Below, piece after piece: positions 1 through 11,400 of a stretch of 64,000 nucleotides of DNA. The notes below the pieces were generated by a model. The model saw nothing but the letters and a program-made list of their open reading frames with translations. It made no database searches and was not told the DNA's origin. Position 1 is the stretch's first letter, and the number at the start of each line of letters is the position of its first letter. A program made the translations under genes and the position numbers. Source of the stretch: Nymphaea colorata (lineage: Eukaryota; Streptophyta; Magnoliopsida; Nymphaeales; Nymphaeaceae); contig NC_045140.1 of the NCBI RefSeq assembly GCF_008831285.2, positions 289,528 through 353,527 on the forward strand, given 5' to 3'.

Positions 1-1960
1 GATTGAGCGGGGACCTGCTGGTTCTTCGCCGGAAAATGTTGCCAGAAAGTTAGCAGCAGTCACCGGAGGTGGCCGGAGCTGACCGGAGATGGCTGAAACT
101 GGCACGCCGGAGTGGTAGATGCGCCACGAGAGATCCGATTGAAGAGATGCTCGTCGGTGATCGCCTAGGAGCTTCAATTGCTGGCGCCTTGTGTGGACGG
201 GACCAGCTGGAATGTCCGCCGGAATGCTGGCCGGAAATGGAGCAGAGGTCGCCGGTGGTGGCCGGAGGCCGCAGGGAATGAACTCGTCAAGCCGTCGATT
301 CCTAGACTCCAAGGGTGCTCAAGAGCGGTCTCCCTTGTGGGCTAAGGTAGGAATCAACTAGGTGCGACTTGACCTAGATTGGGTTGGACAGAGGTGAGCT
401 CGGACAAGGTGAGCTTGGGCGAGCTGGGCTAGGTACAGGAAGTGGACTTGGTCAAGGGTAGGTTGGGCAAAGGGGGTCAAGTGTTTCAAGCCCTAAGTTG
501 ACCGGGTGAAGGGCAGGGGCGAAAATGTAGGTTCCTACAAAGTAGCTAGGGTAGGTTTAGGGCTAGGCTGGGTAGAAATGGAAATGACGTGGGGCTAGGT
601 TAAGGGTAAATTAGATTAGGTTTGACTAAGATTTGGAATCTAGAAGATGAGCCTAGGTGGCGGGTGAGTAGAGACTATCTCCTAGATGTTAGGAGAGAGG
701 CTAGGGATTAGGTGAGGTGTCTAGCTAGGTGGAGCAAGAAATGTGGTGAGGTGGATTCAGTTGGTGAGGTGGAGGAGCGAGCTGGAGGGGAGAGACTCCT
801 AAAGTTTTCTAGAAGGGACACTTGGCTGGAGGAGGAAGAACTAGATCCTACTTTGTTGGAGACAAATCCTAGCTACTCAATCTCCCCCTTAATTTTCTCT
901 CCAAATGGTGGGCGATCCACCAAATGAGGAAAAGATTGTGGAGGGGTTGACGAGCTGGCCTCTCTCTCTCTCTCTCAAGCTGCTCTCTAATTCAACAGGA
1001 TTAGGACACGTGGCAAGATGAAGGGATGAAATTGAACAAGAAGAAACACTTACCAAAATGGAGATCGGCTAGGGTTTCTCAAGGTGGCCGGCGGTGGGAG
1101 TTCTTCCCCAAATGTCGACCGGAATTTCCCCAATTCTCACCAATGTCGCCTAACTCTGATGATGTCCGTCAAGTACAGCAAGAAGGGGCTGTTTTAGCTT
1201 GCTGTCCTCTGCCGGAGTTCGCCGGAAGATGTACCAATGTTAACCGGAATAATAGCAGCGGTGGCCGGACGCCCAAATGTGCGCCGGAATTTGGAATTCT
1301 CGCCTGATTTCAACTTTTCTAACTCATTCTTGGGCTGATATTTTTCTATTCTTTTCTTTTCTTTATTTTCTTTTTCTCAAGCCCTTTTCTTTCTCTTTTC
1401 TTCTGAACTTTCCGGCGAGATTAGCAGATCTGAACCGTGGCTGATTTTAACTTCAAACCCACGGTTCAAATGCTATTTTCAAACACGGAATCAAGAAATC
1501 TACGTGATTAATCAAGGGGAAAGTGGGTGACTCGTAAGAGACCCTTTGAAACTGGTTTCCACCGTGGGAATGAAGAGATCACTGGCTGGAAATCCAGCAA
1601 ACTCCTCCTCCTTAAGCCGAACCCAGAGACAAAGAGCAACAACGTCGTTGCACCCTCTTTCTTCCTCGTTAAGGACGCTTACCGCTTGATCTCGAAGGAT
1701 GGATGGTTGTCTTCTTCTTTCTAGTCACCTGGATCAATGAAGACCTGCCCTGTTGGAGTCGTGGCCCTTAACCTTGCTGGTGGAGAAGCTCGGTTGCACC
1801 ATGGACGCCTTGGATTGAAGTGGGGAAAAACCGGGAGGAAGAGCTACCTTGCGCCTTGCACTTGGAGACTCCCAAAGCCGATCAACCTTTGGCCGAGTGG
1901 AGGAGAAGAGCAAAGAAACCAAGGAGAAGAAGATGAAGCCGCGGGTTGAAAGTCTTGTCC
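1..1960. other. CCGG-rich non-coding region left of the gypsy element
   Basis: No gene is recognised. Two stretches (about 1-280 and 1080-1310) are rich in GCCGGA/GGCCGGA words and look like diverged copies of one module. Both carry a phrase of the type TTCGCCGGAA..ATGT followed by AGCAGC and GGTGGCCGGA. Between them lies G-rich, stop-laden sequence with a short CT run at 960-976, and a pyrimidine-rich stretch follows at 1340-1410. It may be the untranslated part of a retrotransposon, possibly the gypsy element that follows. That link is an inference. Confidence 0.4.
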
Positions 1961-1969
1961 TCGTGGTAT

Positions 1970-2702
1970 TGCAGCAATGGCTGCTGTTCTAGCTAAACTA
2001 CAGATCTACCGTAGAGAGAATAAGGCATGGAGAAGAAGATTGCGCCTAGAGGAGAAGAGAGAATTCGGGAGAGGAGAGAGAAGCTAATTCTACTAATTAC
2101 TTAATTTCCTTCCAAATTCAATCAATGCATACCAAATCAAATGTTTACAAAGCTTATATAGTAGCTGAAATGGAACGGATCTAAACATTGGATCCGGGTC
2201 TGAAACTTAAAGCAATTCACACTTACACAAGGCGCAAAAACAAATACCAAAGCAAATAGCGAAAAACAAGGACTTGAGACCTAATGTCTCACTATCAAAC
2301 CGGGTCCTCCTCTCGCCCGCGCCTGCTTGGGTTCGACTTGGACCAAGCCTGCCTAGGTTCGCCCTAGACTGACCCTAAGGGACTCGGGTTTGACCAAGAC
2401 TAAGGCTGGATTCAACTAGAAACGGACTTGACCCACCTTCTTGATCTTTTAAAGCCTCGCCTAGAGCCATCGCACTACCTCCCACACCTCCCTCCGTGCT
2501 GACTCCAAGCTCAGTTAACGCTTCAACCTTGGGTGAATCCAAGTGCTGCACACCTCCCTCTCCTCCCTCTTGACCCAGCCCCGGGTCAAATTGACTATGC
2601 TCAGCCCTAGCAAACCGAAGATTGAACTCCTCTTGTCCTCTGAGACTGCTCTCAGCCACATCCGTGGCCGCTTGTGGCCAATTTGAGGGGTGGCCCGTAT
2701 CA
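1970..2702 (-). repeat. Putative 3' LTR of the gypsy element
   Basis: On the minus strand the internal region ends with the purine-rich GGAGGGTGGATC, followed at 2702 by TGATACGGGCC, a good LTR start (TG). About 540 bases further on the minus strand is a TATA box (2153-2160), as expected between U3 and R. The far end is not fixed. A CA near 1980 would give an LTR of about 720 bp, but without the second LTR this cannot be confirmed. The pol reading frame runs on into this region for about 330 bases. Confidence 0.45.
2153..2160 (-). promoter_or_regulatory. TATA box in the gypsy LTR
   Basis: TATATAAG on the minus strand, followed about 80-100 bases downstream by a GA/CT-rich tract (2040-2090) typical of LTR leader sequence. 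Assigned from position inside the putative LTR; activity unknown. Confidence 0.4.
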
Positions 2703-5052
2703 GATCCACCCTCCTGAGATGGAGCTTGTCCCCAAGCTCCTGTAGGAAATTGCAGCTTGATCTTCTCGAATAATTCCCAAGAAGTTCCACCATCGACTCC
2801 TTCCCATTCGATCATAACCTCATGACGAGGCCTGCCATTACGAGTAACCCACCTGTGCTTCAAGATACGAAAAGGTCTAGGTGCAATATCCGGTAAGGGT
2901 TCTTGCTGTTCAGGAACTGGTCCGTGGTGCGGCTTCAGTCGAGACACATGAAAAACCGGATGCACAAGGGCTGTAGGCGGTAATGCAATACGGTACGCTG
3001 CCTTCCCGATCTTCTGTAGAACTCTAAATGGCCCATAATATTTGGGTAAGAGCTTTGAATAAGGTTGCCCCAGTAATGATTTTTGTCTCATGGGCAATCT
3101 CTTCAGCCAAACCATGTCTCCTACCTCGAACTCTCTATCTTTGCGCCCTTTATCATGGGCTTTCCTCATTCTGACTTGCGCTCTCTCGATATTCTTCTTC
3201 AAAGTGGCAAGAATCTCATCGCGATTCCTCAGAGTGCAGTCAACTTCGTCATCTCTAGCCGTGTCCACTTCATACCTCGGAATCGAAGTTGGAGGATAGC
3301 CATATAACGCCTCATGCGGTGTCATGCCCGTGCCCGAATGCAGACTGGTGTTGTACGCCCACTCAGCCCATGACAAAAATTTTATCCAAGTGTTGGGCCT
3401 CTCACCAGCGAAACACCTAAGGTAAGTCTCCAAAGTCCTATTGACTACCTCACTCTGCCCATCGGTCTGTGGATGATGAGCAGTGCTAAAGTTGATTACC
3501 GTTCCCGCCATCTTCATATATTCTCTCCAGAAAGCGCTCATGAAGATCGAGTCTCGGTCACATACTATAGTTTGTGGCATTCCATGAAGCTTCCCGATGT
3601 GATCTTGGTACACTCCTGCTACCATTGGTCCGTGGTAGTTCTTAGGTAGAGCCACGAAATGACTATACTTCGTCAATCTATCTACCACCACCAAAACTGC
3701 TTCCTTCCCCTCGGATCTGGGCATCGCATCTATAAAGTCCATCGACACATCTTCCCAAGGCTTATCAGGAATAGGAAGAGGGTTCAGATGCCCTGGAGGT
3801 TTGGTCGCCTCGTATTTTTCCCTTTGGCATACGGGGCATGCCTTCACATAACCCCTCACTTCCGACTTCATGCCATCCCACCAAAATTGAGCTTTAATCC
3901 TTCCCATGGTCTTGGCCACTCCCTCGTGACCCGCAGCACTAGAATTATGAAAATGCTTAAGTAGTTCTTGCTTAAGATCGGAATCCTTGGGGACCAACGC
4001 CCTTTTTTTCTTGCAAAGCATTTCTCCCTTAAGAGTGTAGTTGGGGATGGATCCTGGATTCTGGCGAATGGTCTGTTTGAGTAGCCTCAAATTTGAATCT
4101 TGATTTTGCTCTTCAATTATTCTCTCCCATAGGTCTGTGCTTATCACCGAGAGAGTCTTCAGTTGCTCTGGCATGCGAGATAGGGAGTCTGCTGCAGAGT
4201 TCTCAGTCCCCTTCTTATACTCAATAGTAAAATCATAGCCAAGAAGTTTGGCTAACCATCTTTGTTGTGTCGGGGTAGAGACGCGCTGTTTAACCATGTA
4301 TCTCAAGCTGCTGTGGTCAGTCCTAACCACAAATCGTCTCCCTATCAGATATGGTCTCCATTTGTCCACTGCCATGACAATTGCCAATAATTCCTTCTCG
4401 TATGTGGACAAAGGTTTGGCCCTGCTGGTCAGGGCCTTGGACATGAAGGCTATAGGATGCCCTTCTTGACTCAGCACTGCCCCAATGCCCACATCACTAG
4501 CATCCGTTTCCATGACAAAGTCCTTGGCGAAATCTGGTAGAGCCAAAACTGGTGCGCTCATCATCGCCGCCTTTAGCTTCACAAAAGCTTCTCTAGCTTT
4601 GTCCGTCCAGGTGAACTCTCCTTTCTTCAACATGTGAGTGAGAGGAGAAGCTATCAATCCATATCCCTTGATAAACCGACGGTAATAACCAGTAAGTCCC
4701 AAAAATCCTCTCATTCCTCGAGGGTCCTTTGGCAACGGCCACTGCTCCATAGCTTGGAGCTTCTCTGGATCTGCCCTGACGCCTTCATAGGACACAATAT
4801 GCCCAAGATACCCAATAGATGTCTGTCCAAAGCTACACTTGGACATCTTAGCGAACAGGGTATGTTCTCTTAAAACCTTCAAGACGATGCGAAGATGCTT
4901 GGCGTGTTGCTCCATGCTCTGACTATACACTAGGATGTCATCAAAAAATACCAGAACGAAATCTCGAAGAAATTCCCGAAACACGTCGTTCATACACCTT
5001 TGAAAAGTCGCCGGTGCATTGGTCAGCCCGAAAGGCATAACCAAGAACTCAT
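2703..5052 (-). pseudogene. Gypsy pol: RT (C-terminal half), RNase H, integrase, chromodomain
   Basis: The open frame from 5044 starts just inside RT at the conserved [14 protein letters not shown] block and carries the catalytic FFDDILVYS box (the DD pair). RNase H follows (ETDASDVGIGAVLSQ and RTDHSSLRYM). Next is the integrase zinc finger (H..H, then CPVCQ), and the core with D-D-E in DVSMDFIDAMP, TIVCDRDSIF and QTDGQSEVVNRTLE. A GPY/F-like module (KYYGPFRVL) follows, and then a chromodomain ending WEGVDGGTSWELFE. The integrase and chromodomain would normally bind target chromatin and insert the cDNA. A one-base deletion near 5055 separates this frame from the N-terminal RT. The frame continues past the polypurine tract into the LTR to a stop at 2375. 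Confidence 0.9.
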
Positions 5053-5620
5053 AATGCCGTCATGGGTTCTGAATGCCGTCTTCGAGATGTCTTCCTCGTA
5101 CATTCTAATTTGATGATATCCCGACCTGAGATCTAACTTCGAAAAGACACGCGCTCCTGACAATTCATCTAGCAACTCGTCTATCACAGGAATTGGGTGC
5201 CTATCTTTTACAGTTGCTTCATTCAAAGCTCTGTAATCTACACAAAATCTCCAGGTATTGTCCTTTTTCTTAACCAAAAGGACTGGAGAAGAAAAGGGAC
5301 TCGAGCTAGGCCTAATAATGTTGCTTTCTCGCATCTCCTTGACTAGTTTCTCTATCTCCGATTTCTGGGCATACCCATATCTGTATGGGCGGACATTTAC
5401 GGGTTCAGTGCCGTTGGTTAGCACGATCCTATGATCATAAGTTCGTTGAGGTGGAAGTCCTTTGGGTTCCTCAAAGATGTCTTCAAATTCCTTTAACACC
5501 TCTTGAACTGGACCGGGTATTTCCTCCTTCTGATCCTGGTTAGAAGTTAGCTCTTCTGCGATGGCCATCAACCAAGCCGCTGACTTTTGAGTCACTAAGG
5601 CTCTCAAAGCTGCTCTCGGC
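5040..5620 (-). pseudogene. Gypsy RT, N-terminal half (frameshifted)
   Basis: The minus-strand frame carries the protease-RT linker ([20 protein letters not shown]), then the start of [36 protein letters not shown] and the catalytic-Asp block [15 protein letters not shown]. It runs out of frame at about 5055, just after FRTHDG, where one base is missing relative to the following pol frame. At the upstream end, near 5600-5620, another shift separates it from protease, and the two frames overlap by about 70 bases. Domain content is clear. The copy cannot make a continuous polyprotein. Confidence 0.85.
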
Positions 5621-6440
5621 CCCTAGACTAGGTTCTACGGCCTTAAGCACTACTCCTTCCTTGCCATCCTCCTTAGGGAGGCACAATTCCATGGTAGAGA
5701 AGTCCCACCAGACTCGGCCTAAGGTCTTCAGCCACTTAACGCCAAGAATGACGTCTACACTCGGGATGGGGACCACCAATAGATCTACCTTAAACGGGAC
5801 CTTCTGCAAGGTAAGTTCTACGTTAGTGCACTTACGGGTACATGGAAGTATGTCCCCGTTGGCCACTAAAACCCTAAGCTGTGGCTGGTCCTCTATGGTG
5901 CATCCTAGTTGGCCAGCTATGTGGTCACCTACGAAGTTGTGGGTGGCTCCTGAGTCGAGCAAGACAAGCACTTGCCGATCTCCTATATGCCCTAAGACCT
6001 TCATAGATTCCGGACGCTCTGGGTCGTCCAAAATCCGACATTCAGCTTCTGGCGCTCCCTCATCTCCCGTTGGTTCTTCTTCCGTTTCGGCCTCAAAAAC
6101 TTCTTCCATAGTTAGGGGCTGGTCCTTTCCCTCTTCATCACTATCTCCTTCCAAAACGGTATAGATCCTGATGTGCTTGCACTGATGAGTAGGACTCCAA
6201 TCTCCCTTGCACCAAAAACACTTCTTGTTTTTAATCATGTCCTCTCGCTCTTCGCGTGTCATGGGTGGAGGAGCCCTCGACCTGAAGATTGGCTTAGGTT
6301 CTTCCTTCCTTGACGGCGCGGAGAGAATCTTGTGTTGTTGAGCTGGTTGGGGACGAGCAACTGGAACGTTTCCTCCACGACTTGTAGAGGGCCTGCTTCT
6401 TGCGTTGCCTATCTTCAATGGAGCGTGCTTTGGCAAAGCA
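5608..6440 (-). pseudogene. Gypsy gag C-terminus (zinc knuckle) and aspartic protease
   Basis: A zinc knuckle of the chromovirus type is seen as CFWCKGDWSPTHQC, where a Trp-containing spacer replaces the retroviral CX2CX4HX4C spacing. An acidic linker follows, then the aspartic protease with the active-site block VLLDSGATHNFVGD and the downstream hydrophobic VDVILGVKWLKTLG. The protease would cut the polyprotein during particle maturation. The frame is out of register with the gag segment before it (break near 6440-6465) and with RT after it (near 5610). Confidence 0.85.
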
Positions 6441-6445
6441 CTGCC

Positions 6446-7300
6446 TCAACTCCGTGTTCGGTTCAGCCTAACGTCAATCTGGATTTCTTCTTTCAGACCT
6501 CCCACGAAGGCGGCTATGAGTGCCTTGTGAGTCCAATCCACCATACTTGCTAGATTTTCAAATCTAGCTTGATACTCCTGGACGGTAGAGGTTTGCCTCA
6601 AGTTGCGAAGCTCTATGTCATAGTCCACATAAGCGGACTCCCCAAATCTAACTGTAAGGGCTTCCCGAAACTCTTCCCAAGTCTCTACGGGTTCCTTCAT
6701 CTTAAGCCATCTCAACCATCGTCTGGCTTCTCCATCAAAATGAAGAGTGGCTGTTTGGAGCCATTCTTCCCTAGGAATCATTTGGCAATGAAAATTTCTT
6801 CCACTTGAAAGATCCAATCTAACGGGTCATTACCATTGAACCTTGGAAATTCAATACGTACTTGGAGAGCCCTGGGCTGGTTCCGCTGTACATTCCTTGG
6901 TTCCCAATGGTTATCCCATCTAGGTGGCTCTCGTTCTCTGGATTGTTCCCAAATGGGAGGGTCACGGTCTACTCTATCAGCCCATCTTCTTCCCGAGTTC
7001 TCATGTTCCCATTGAGACCCTGCGAATCTAGGTCCGTACCTACTAGCTTGCGGTCCATATGGTTCTCGGTTGATGTAATCCGAGGATGAATGTTGTTGTC
7101 CGCCGTGGTTGCCATTGTATCCTCCTTGTTGACCGTTGTACGCTCCAGTATGGCCGTAGGGTCCTCCATTGTGGCCATTATGCCACCATTGTTGACCGTG
7201 TGGTCTACATGGTGGCCGTTATATCCGTCATATCTCGACTAGGCCCATAGTGATGGCCTTGAAGTTCTTCCACATGCTCATCCTGCCATGTAGGACGCGG
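6446..7300 (-). pseudogene. Gypsy gag (matrix/capsid-like), several frameshifts
   Basis: The capsid-like retrotransposon gag domain is visible as LHFDGEARRWLRWLK, WEEFREALTVRFG, LRNLRQTSTVQEYQARFE and LIAAFVGGLKEEIQ. It is closed by a stop at 6446-6448 that reflects a nearby base loss, since the downstream sequence is readable in another frame. Upstream, after another frame change near 6800, there is IEFPRFNGNDPLDWIFQVEE preceded by a low-complexity Gly/Asn/His/Tyr-rich stretch (about 7050-7240), which itself needs one more frame change. The true start lies toward or within the gap. Confidence 0.75.
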
Positions 7301-7344
7301 CCGGCTCGGCCCGGCCTGCATGTGCCAAGGGTAGGATCGGCACT

Positions 7345-7444
7345 NNNNNNNNNNNNNNNNNNNNNNNNNNNNNNNNNNNNNNNNNNNNNNNNNNNNNNNN
7401 NNNNNNNNNNNNNNNNNNNNNNNNNNNNNNNNNNNNNNNNNNNN
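7345..7444. other. Scaffold gap (100 Ns)
   Basis: Exactly 100 unknown bases, the usual placeholder for a gap of unspecified size. It separates gypsy gag from the tandem array, so the missing part may include the gypsy 5' LTR and further array units. Confidence 0.98.
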
Positions 7445-8210
7445 TTCAATTTTTCATTTGGTTTTGATACCTTATTTTTGTTAAATATTTGTTAACTTCT
7501 CAAGTTTCTATATGCACTTTTCAACTTTGAGTTTCTAAATCATACTGAAGTCAATAAAAATGGGAGTTTTTCTAACATCTTGTAAATGCTTTTCTAACCC
7601 TTGCGAATCTTTGATATCATTTCAAAATTATTGCTTTGCGTGTGTAAATAGTTGAATCCATTATCTAATTTTTCAAAAATTTTGTAAATTGAATTCAAAA
7701 TCTTTTGTTTTTCTTTGAATGTTCTCGATTTCTTCTAAGATCTTAAAATTTATTGGATTTGATTTCTTTCTTTCCTAAATCTTTGTTAAATTCAATAGTT
7801 TCTAAAGCACTTTTCAACTTTGAAATTTCTAAATTTGGAAGTCTAAAAAACGATTTCAAAGATGTTCTAAATTAAGGTTTCGTATGGTCAAGTTCAAATC
7901 CGCATTCAACGCACCGGTCCAACTTCTAAAACTGGATAAGGTTAGACCTGGGACTGTGATGTAGATCGTTGGTCCTAAAAAAAAACCCAACATCTTTTGC
8001 CGGATCAGATCAGACCTCTGATCTTGCCTTTTGTTTCGAATCCCAAATCCAACATCCCATACTTGATCAGATCAGACCTCTGATCCAAATGTTATGTCCA
8101 TCTCTCAAATTCAACAGTTTAAATTGGACCAGATTAGTCCTCTGGTCCATTTCTTATATCCAAATTCGAAATCTAACATCGCATACCAAATACAATTACG
8201 CTTTTGTTCC
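7445..8210. repeat. AT-rich tandem array, unit A (part left of the copia insertion)
   Basis: Begins directly after the gap with the unit start TTCAATTTTTCATTTGGTTT and runs to the copia target site. With 13346-13570 it makes one unit of about 991 bp. The internal order is an AT-rich half-unit, a second diverged half-unit, then a block of about 62-bp subrepeats (from about 7985) each carrying an imperfect inverted repeat (8002-8023, 8064-8085, 8125-8148). No host gene is seen. Confidence 0.85.
8206..8210. repeat. Target-site duplication GTTCC, left copy
   Basis: GTTCC immediately precedes the LTR start at 8211 and is repeated directly after the other LTR at 13341-13345. Five bases is the normal copia duplication size. 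The uninterrupted site is preserved in the neighbouring unit, where TTTTGTTCCAAATCTT is seen at about 14328-14343. Confidence 0.95.
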
Positions 8211-8487
8211 TGTAGAAACACACACCAAGATGGAGAGAAAGAGAAGGAACACACAATATACGTGGAAAACCTCAAAGAGAGGTGAAAAACCACGGAGAAG
8301 CTCTAACGTAGGTGCACAACCGCAACCCTAGGAGAGAGAAAATGTTATTCTACTTAATCAACAATTACACCATAAGTGATATTAAATAAGAGGGAAAACG
8401 CCTAGGGTACCGAGCCACTCTCGGTACCCGTGCCCATGGGACCGGGTCTGGATCCAGACCCGGTTCCCTATACATGATATGTTAACA
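8211..8487 (-). repeat. Copia 3' LTR
   Basis: 277 bp, TG...CA ends (TGTAGAAAC on the plus strand, GTTAACA at the right). U3 holds a perfect 24-bp palindrome at 8441-8464 centred on GGATCC, and next to it a hairpin with 10-bp arms (GGGTACCGAG / CTCGGTACCC, 8405-8414 and 8420-8429) around a 5-base loop. A TTATTTAATAT stretch about 8380-8392 on the minus strand is the best TATA-like sequence. Confidence 0.95.
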
Positions 8488-11400
8488 CTCCCCCTCAAGC
8501 TTGGCATACATGTCAAACATGCCAAGCTTGCTTACATTTTTCTCGAATTGAGATGTACATAAGGCTTTGGTTAGAACATCTGCAATTTGATCTTCAGACT
8601 TCATATAAGGTAGGATCAACTCCTTTGAATCTATGCGTTCCCGTATGAAGTGGCGATCAATCTCCACATGTTTAGTTCTGTCATGCAGAACGGGATTATT
8701 CGCAAGATTAATTGCAGACTTGTTGTCGCAGTACATCCTCATCTTCTCTTCTGTTTCAACACCAATATCTGTTAGGAGAATCTTTAACCATAACATTTCT
8801 GTAACTCCCATAGCCACAACACTGGATCTAGAGCATACTTCCTGCCTCTTACTTCTCCAAACAACCAGGTTACCCCCCAGAAAGATGCAGTACCCTGTGG
8901 TAGACCTCCTAGTATCAGTACATCCTGCCCAATCTGCGTCAGAGTATCCTTCAATATTAAGTTGGTCTTGCTGAGTATAGAGTAATCCTTTTCCTGGGTC
9001 ATTCTTTAGGTACCCCAACACTCTTTCTGCACTCTTCCAGTGACAATCAGTAGGAGCATGCATAAACTGACTCAACACATTCACAACATAAGTAATATCA
9101 GGGCGAGTAAGAGTAAGATAGATGAGTTTACCAACCAGCCTCTGATACCGCCCTTTTCCTTCCTCATCTAGGATGTTACCAGTTTTGATGCTTATCTTTG
9201 TACCAGACTCCATTGGAGTTAGAAAGGGTCTGCACCCAAGTTTGCCTGTCTCCTTTAGAAGATCCAGAGTGTATTTCCTTTGGCTCATAACCAGCCCTGT
9301 CTCTGACCGAGCAATCTCTATCCCCAGAAAGTACCTTAGTTTACCAAAATCTTTAAGATCAAATTCAGCAGCTAACCTCTCCTTCATCTTCTTTTTCTCT
9401 TCTTCATCGTCACCTGTGACTATCATATCATCAACATACACAAGAAGAAGACTCACCAGGCCATCTCTCTGCTTAATGAATAGGGTGTGATCACCATTTC
9501 CCTGTTTGTATCCATTTGTCTTCATCACTATCCTCAGTCTTTCAAACCATGCTCTAGGAGACTGCTTTAATCCATACAAGGCTTTCTTGAGATGACAGCA
9601 TTTCCCGCTTTGAACATATCCAGGAGGCATACTCATATAGACCTCTTCTTCTAGATGGTCATTCAGGAATGCGTTCTTAACATCAAGTTGATCCATGCTC
9701 CACCCCTTTTTCACGGCAAGAGCTAATATGACCCTCACAGTTTTCAGTTTGGCAACAGGGGCAAAGGTTTCAAGATAATCAATACCATATTTCTGGCTGA
9801 ACCCCTTTGCAACAAGCCGAGCCTTATACCTTTCCACAGTACCATCTGGTTTGTACTTCACATTGAACACCCACTTTGAACCAACTAAATGAGTCCCTTT
9901 GGGAATATCCACAGCTTCCCAAGTGTCATTCTTTGCCAAGGGATTCATCTCCTCTGTCATGGCCTGTAGTCATTTAGGATCCTCTCTAGCATCTTCCACA
10001 CACCTGGGAATAACAGACTTAGACAAGGATGTTATAAAGCATTTGTAATTCTTACTCAATTTCGCATAAGAGACAAATCTCTGAATAGGATGAGAAGTAC
10101 AAGACCTGGTGCCCTTGCGCAGGGCTATAGGAAGCTCTTCATTGATTAGACTTGGGTCATCCGGGGAGCTCACAGGATTGGGATTGGTTACATCAACATT
10201 TTCAATCACATCTGTCTTCTTCCTTCTGTACACCTGGCCAAACAAATGATCACGGGCTGTAGGCTGATTATCAACAAGACCCTCGTCCATGTGACGGTCT
10301 CTATCATCTCTGACTGTGTCTGCCACACTGTCACTGGCCTTGTAATCCAAGAAATCCGTAAACTGAATCAACTGATTTGAGGAATACTCTTCACTACTGT
10401 GCCCTAGATACTCCCCCTGAAGAGGATTCACATGAAAGTATGCCTCATGTTCATGGAAGGTGACGTCCCGAGAAACATAGACTTTAGAGGTGGTAGGATC
10501 AACACATTTGTATCCCTTCTGAGTGGAGGAATACCCCAGGAAGACAGCCTTGACAGACCGAGGATCAAGTTTCTTGAGGGTGAGACTATGGTCATGAACA
10601 AAACAGACACACCCGAACACCCGAGGAGTAAGAGGCCAGGGATTCTGAGTAGGCCAAAGCATAGAGTACGGGGAATGGCCCTGCAACACACGGGTAGGCA
10701 TACGGTTGATAAGGTGGGCACTAGTGAGAAACACATCACCCCAGTAGCGCTTGGGAACCTGACGATGGAACAGAAGGGCCCGGGTAACATCAAGCAAATG
10801 GCGATTCTTCCGTTCAGCCACGCCATTTTGGGGAGGTGTGTAACTACATGACGTTTCATGAACAATACCCTTGCTCTTCAAGAAATCATCTAGGGATTGA
10901 GAGACATACTCTCTAGCATTATCGGTGCGAAAAGCTTGGACAGACGTCTGAAACTGAGTCTCAACAAAGGCCACAAAGTTTTTGACAATAACGGGAACTT
11001 CACTACGTTCTTTCAACAGATACACGAACGTACAACGGGAGTAATCATCAATAAGTTTCATAAAGTAATGAAAACCACGACAAGTGGGTACTCCCGAAGG
11101 ACCCCAAACATCAGAATGAACCAAAGCAAATGGACGAGTGGTTTTATTGAATGAAATAGGGTACGAGGCCCTAACCTGTTTAGCCAACTGACACACTTCA
11201 CAGGTGAAGGAGTCCATGGAAACAGAATGAAACAAACTAGGAAACAACTTCTTAATCAATGGAAACGGAAGATGACCAAGCCTCTCGTGCCATCGCATAA
11301 TAGTAGATCTGTCTTCTACGCCTGACAACTGTCCACTAGTGGCTGAAATAAAAGCGGACGCAACCTGCACAGGCAGTCTGTAGAGTCCATCAATAGCCGA

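Larger units (their letters stand above)
1970..7344 (-). mobile_element. Decayed Ty3/gypsy chromovirus, 5' end lost in the scaffold gap
   Basis: Read on the minus strand, the order is gag (about 7340-6446), zinc knuckle and protease (6440-5610), reverse transcriptase, RNase H, integrase and chromodomain (5610-2750), then a polypurine-like tract and a putative 3' LTR. RT before integrase and a chromodomain at the integrase C-terminus place it among the chromoviruses (Ty3/gypsy, Metaviridae-like). At least four reading-frame breaks show it is a non-autonomous relic. The 5' LTR, primer site and start of gag would lie in or beyond the gap, so target duplication and age cannot be read. The left border (about 1970) is approximate. 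Confidence 0.85.

Noticed and set aside
2515-2793. Open frame overlapping the gypsy pol end and LTR
   Set aside because: Different frame from the recognisable chromodomain and no family likeness; a shadow of the retrotransposon.
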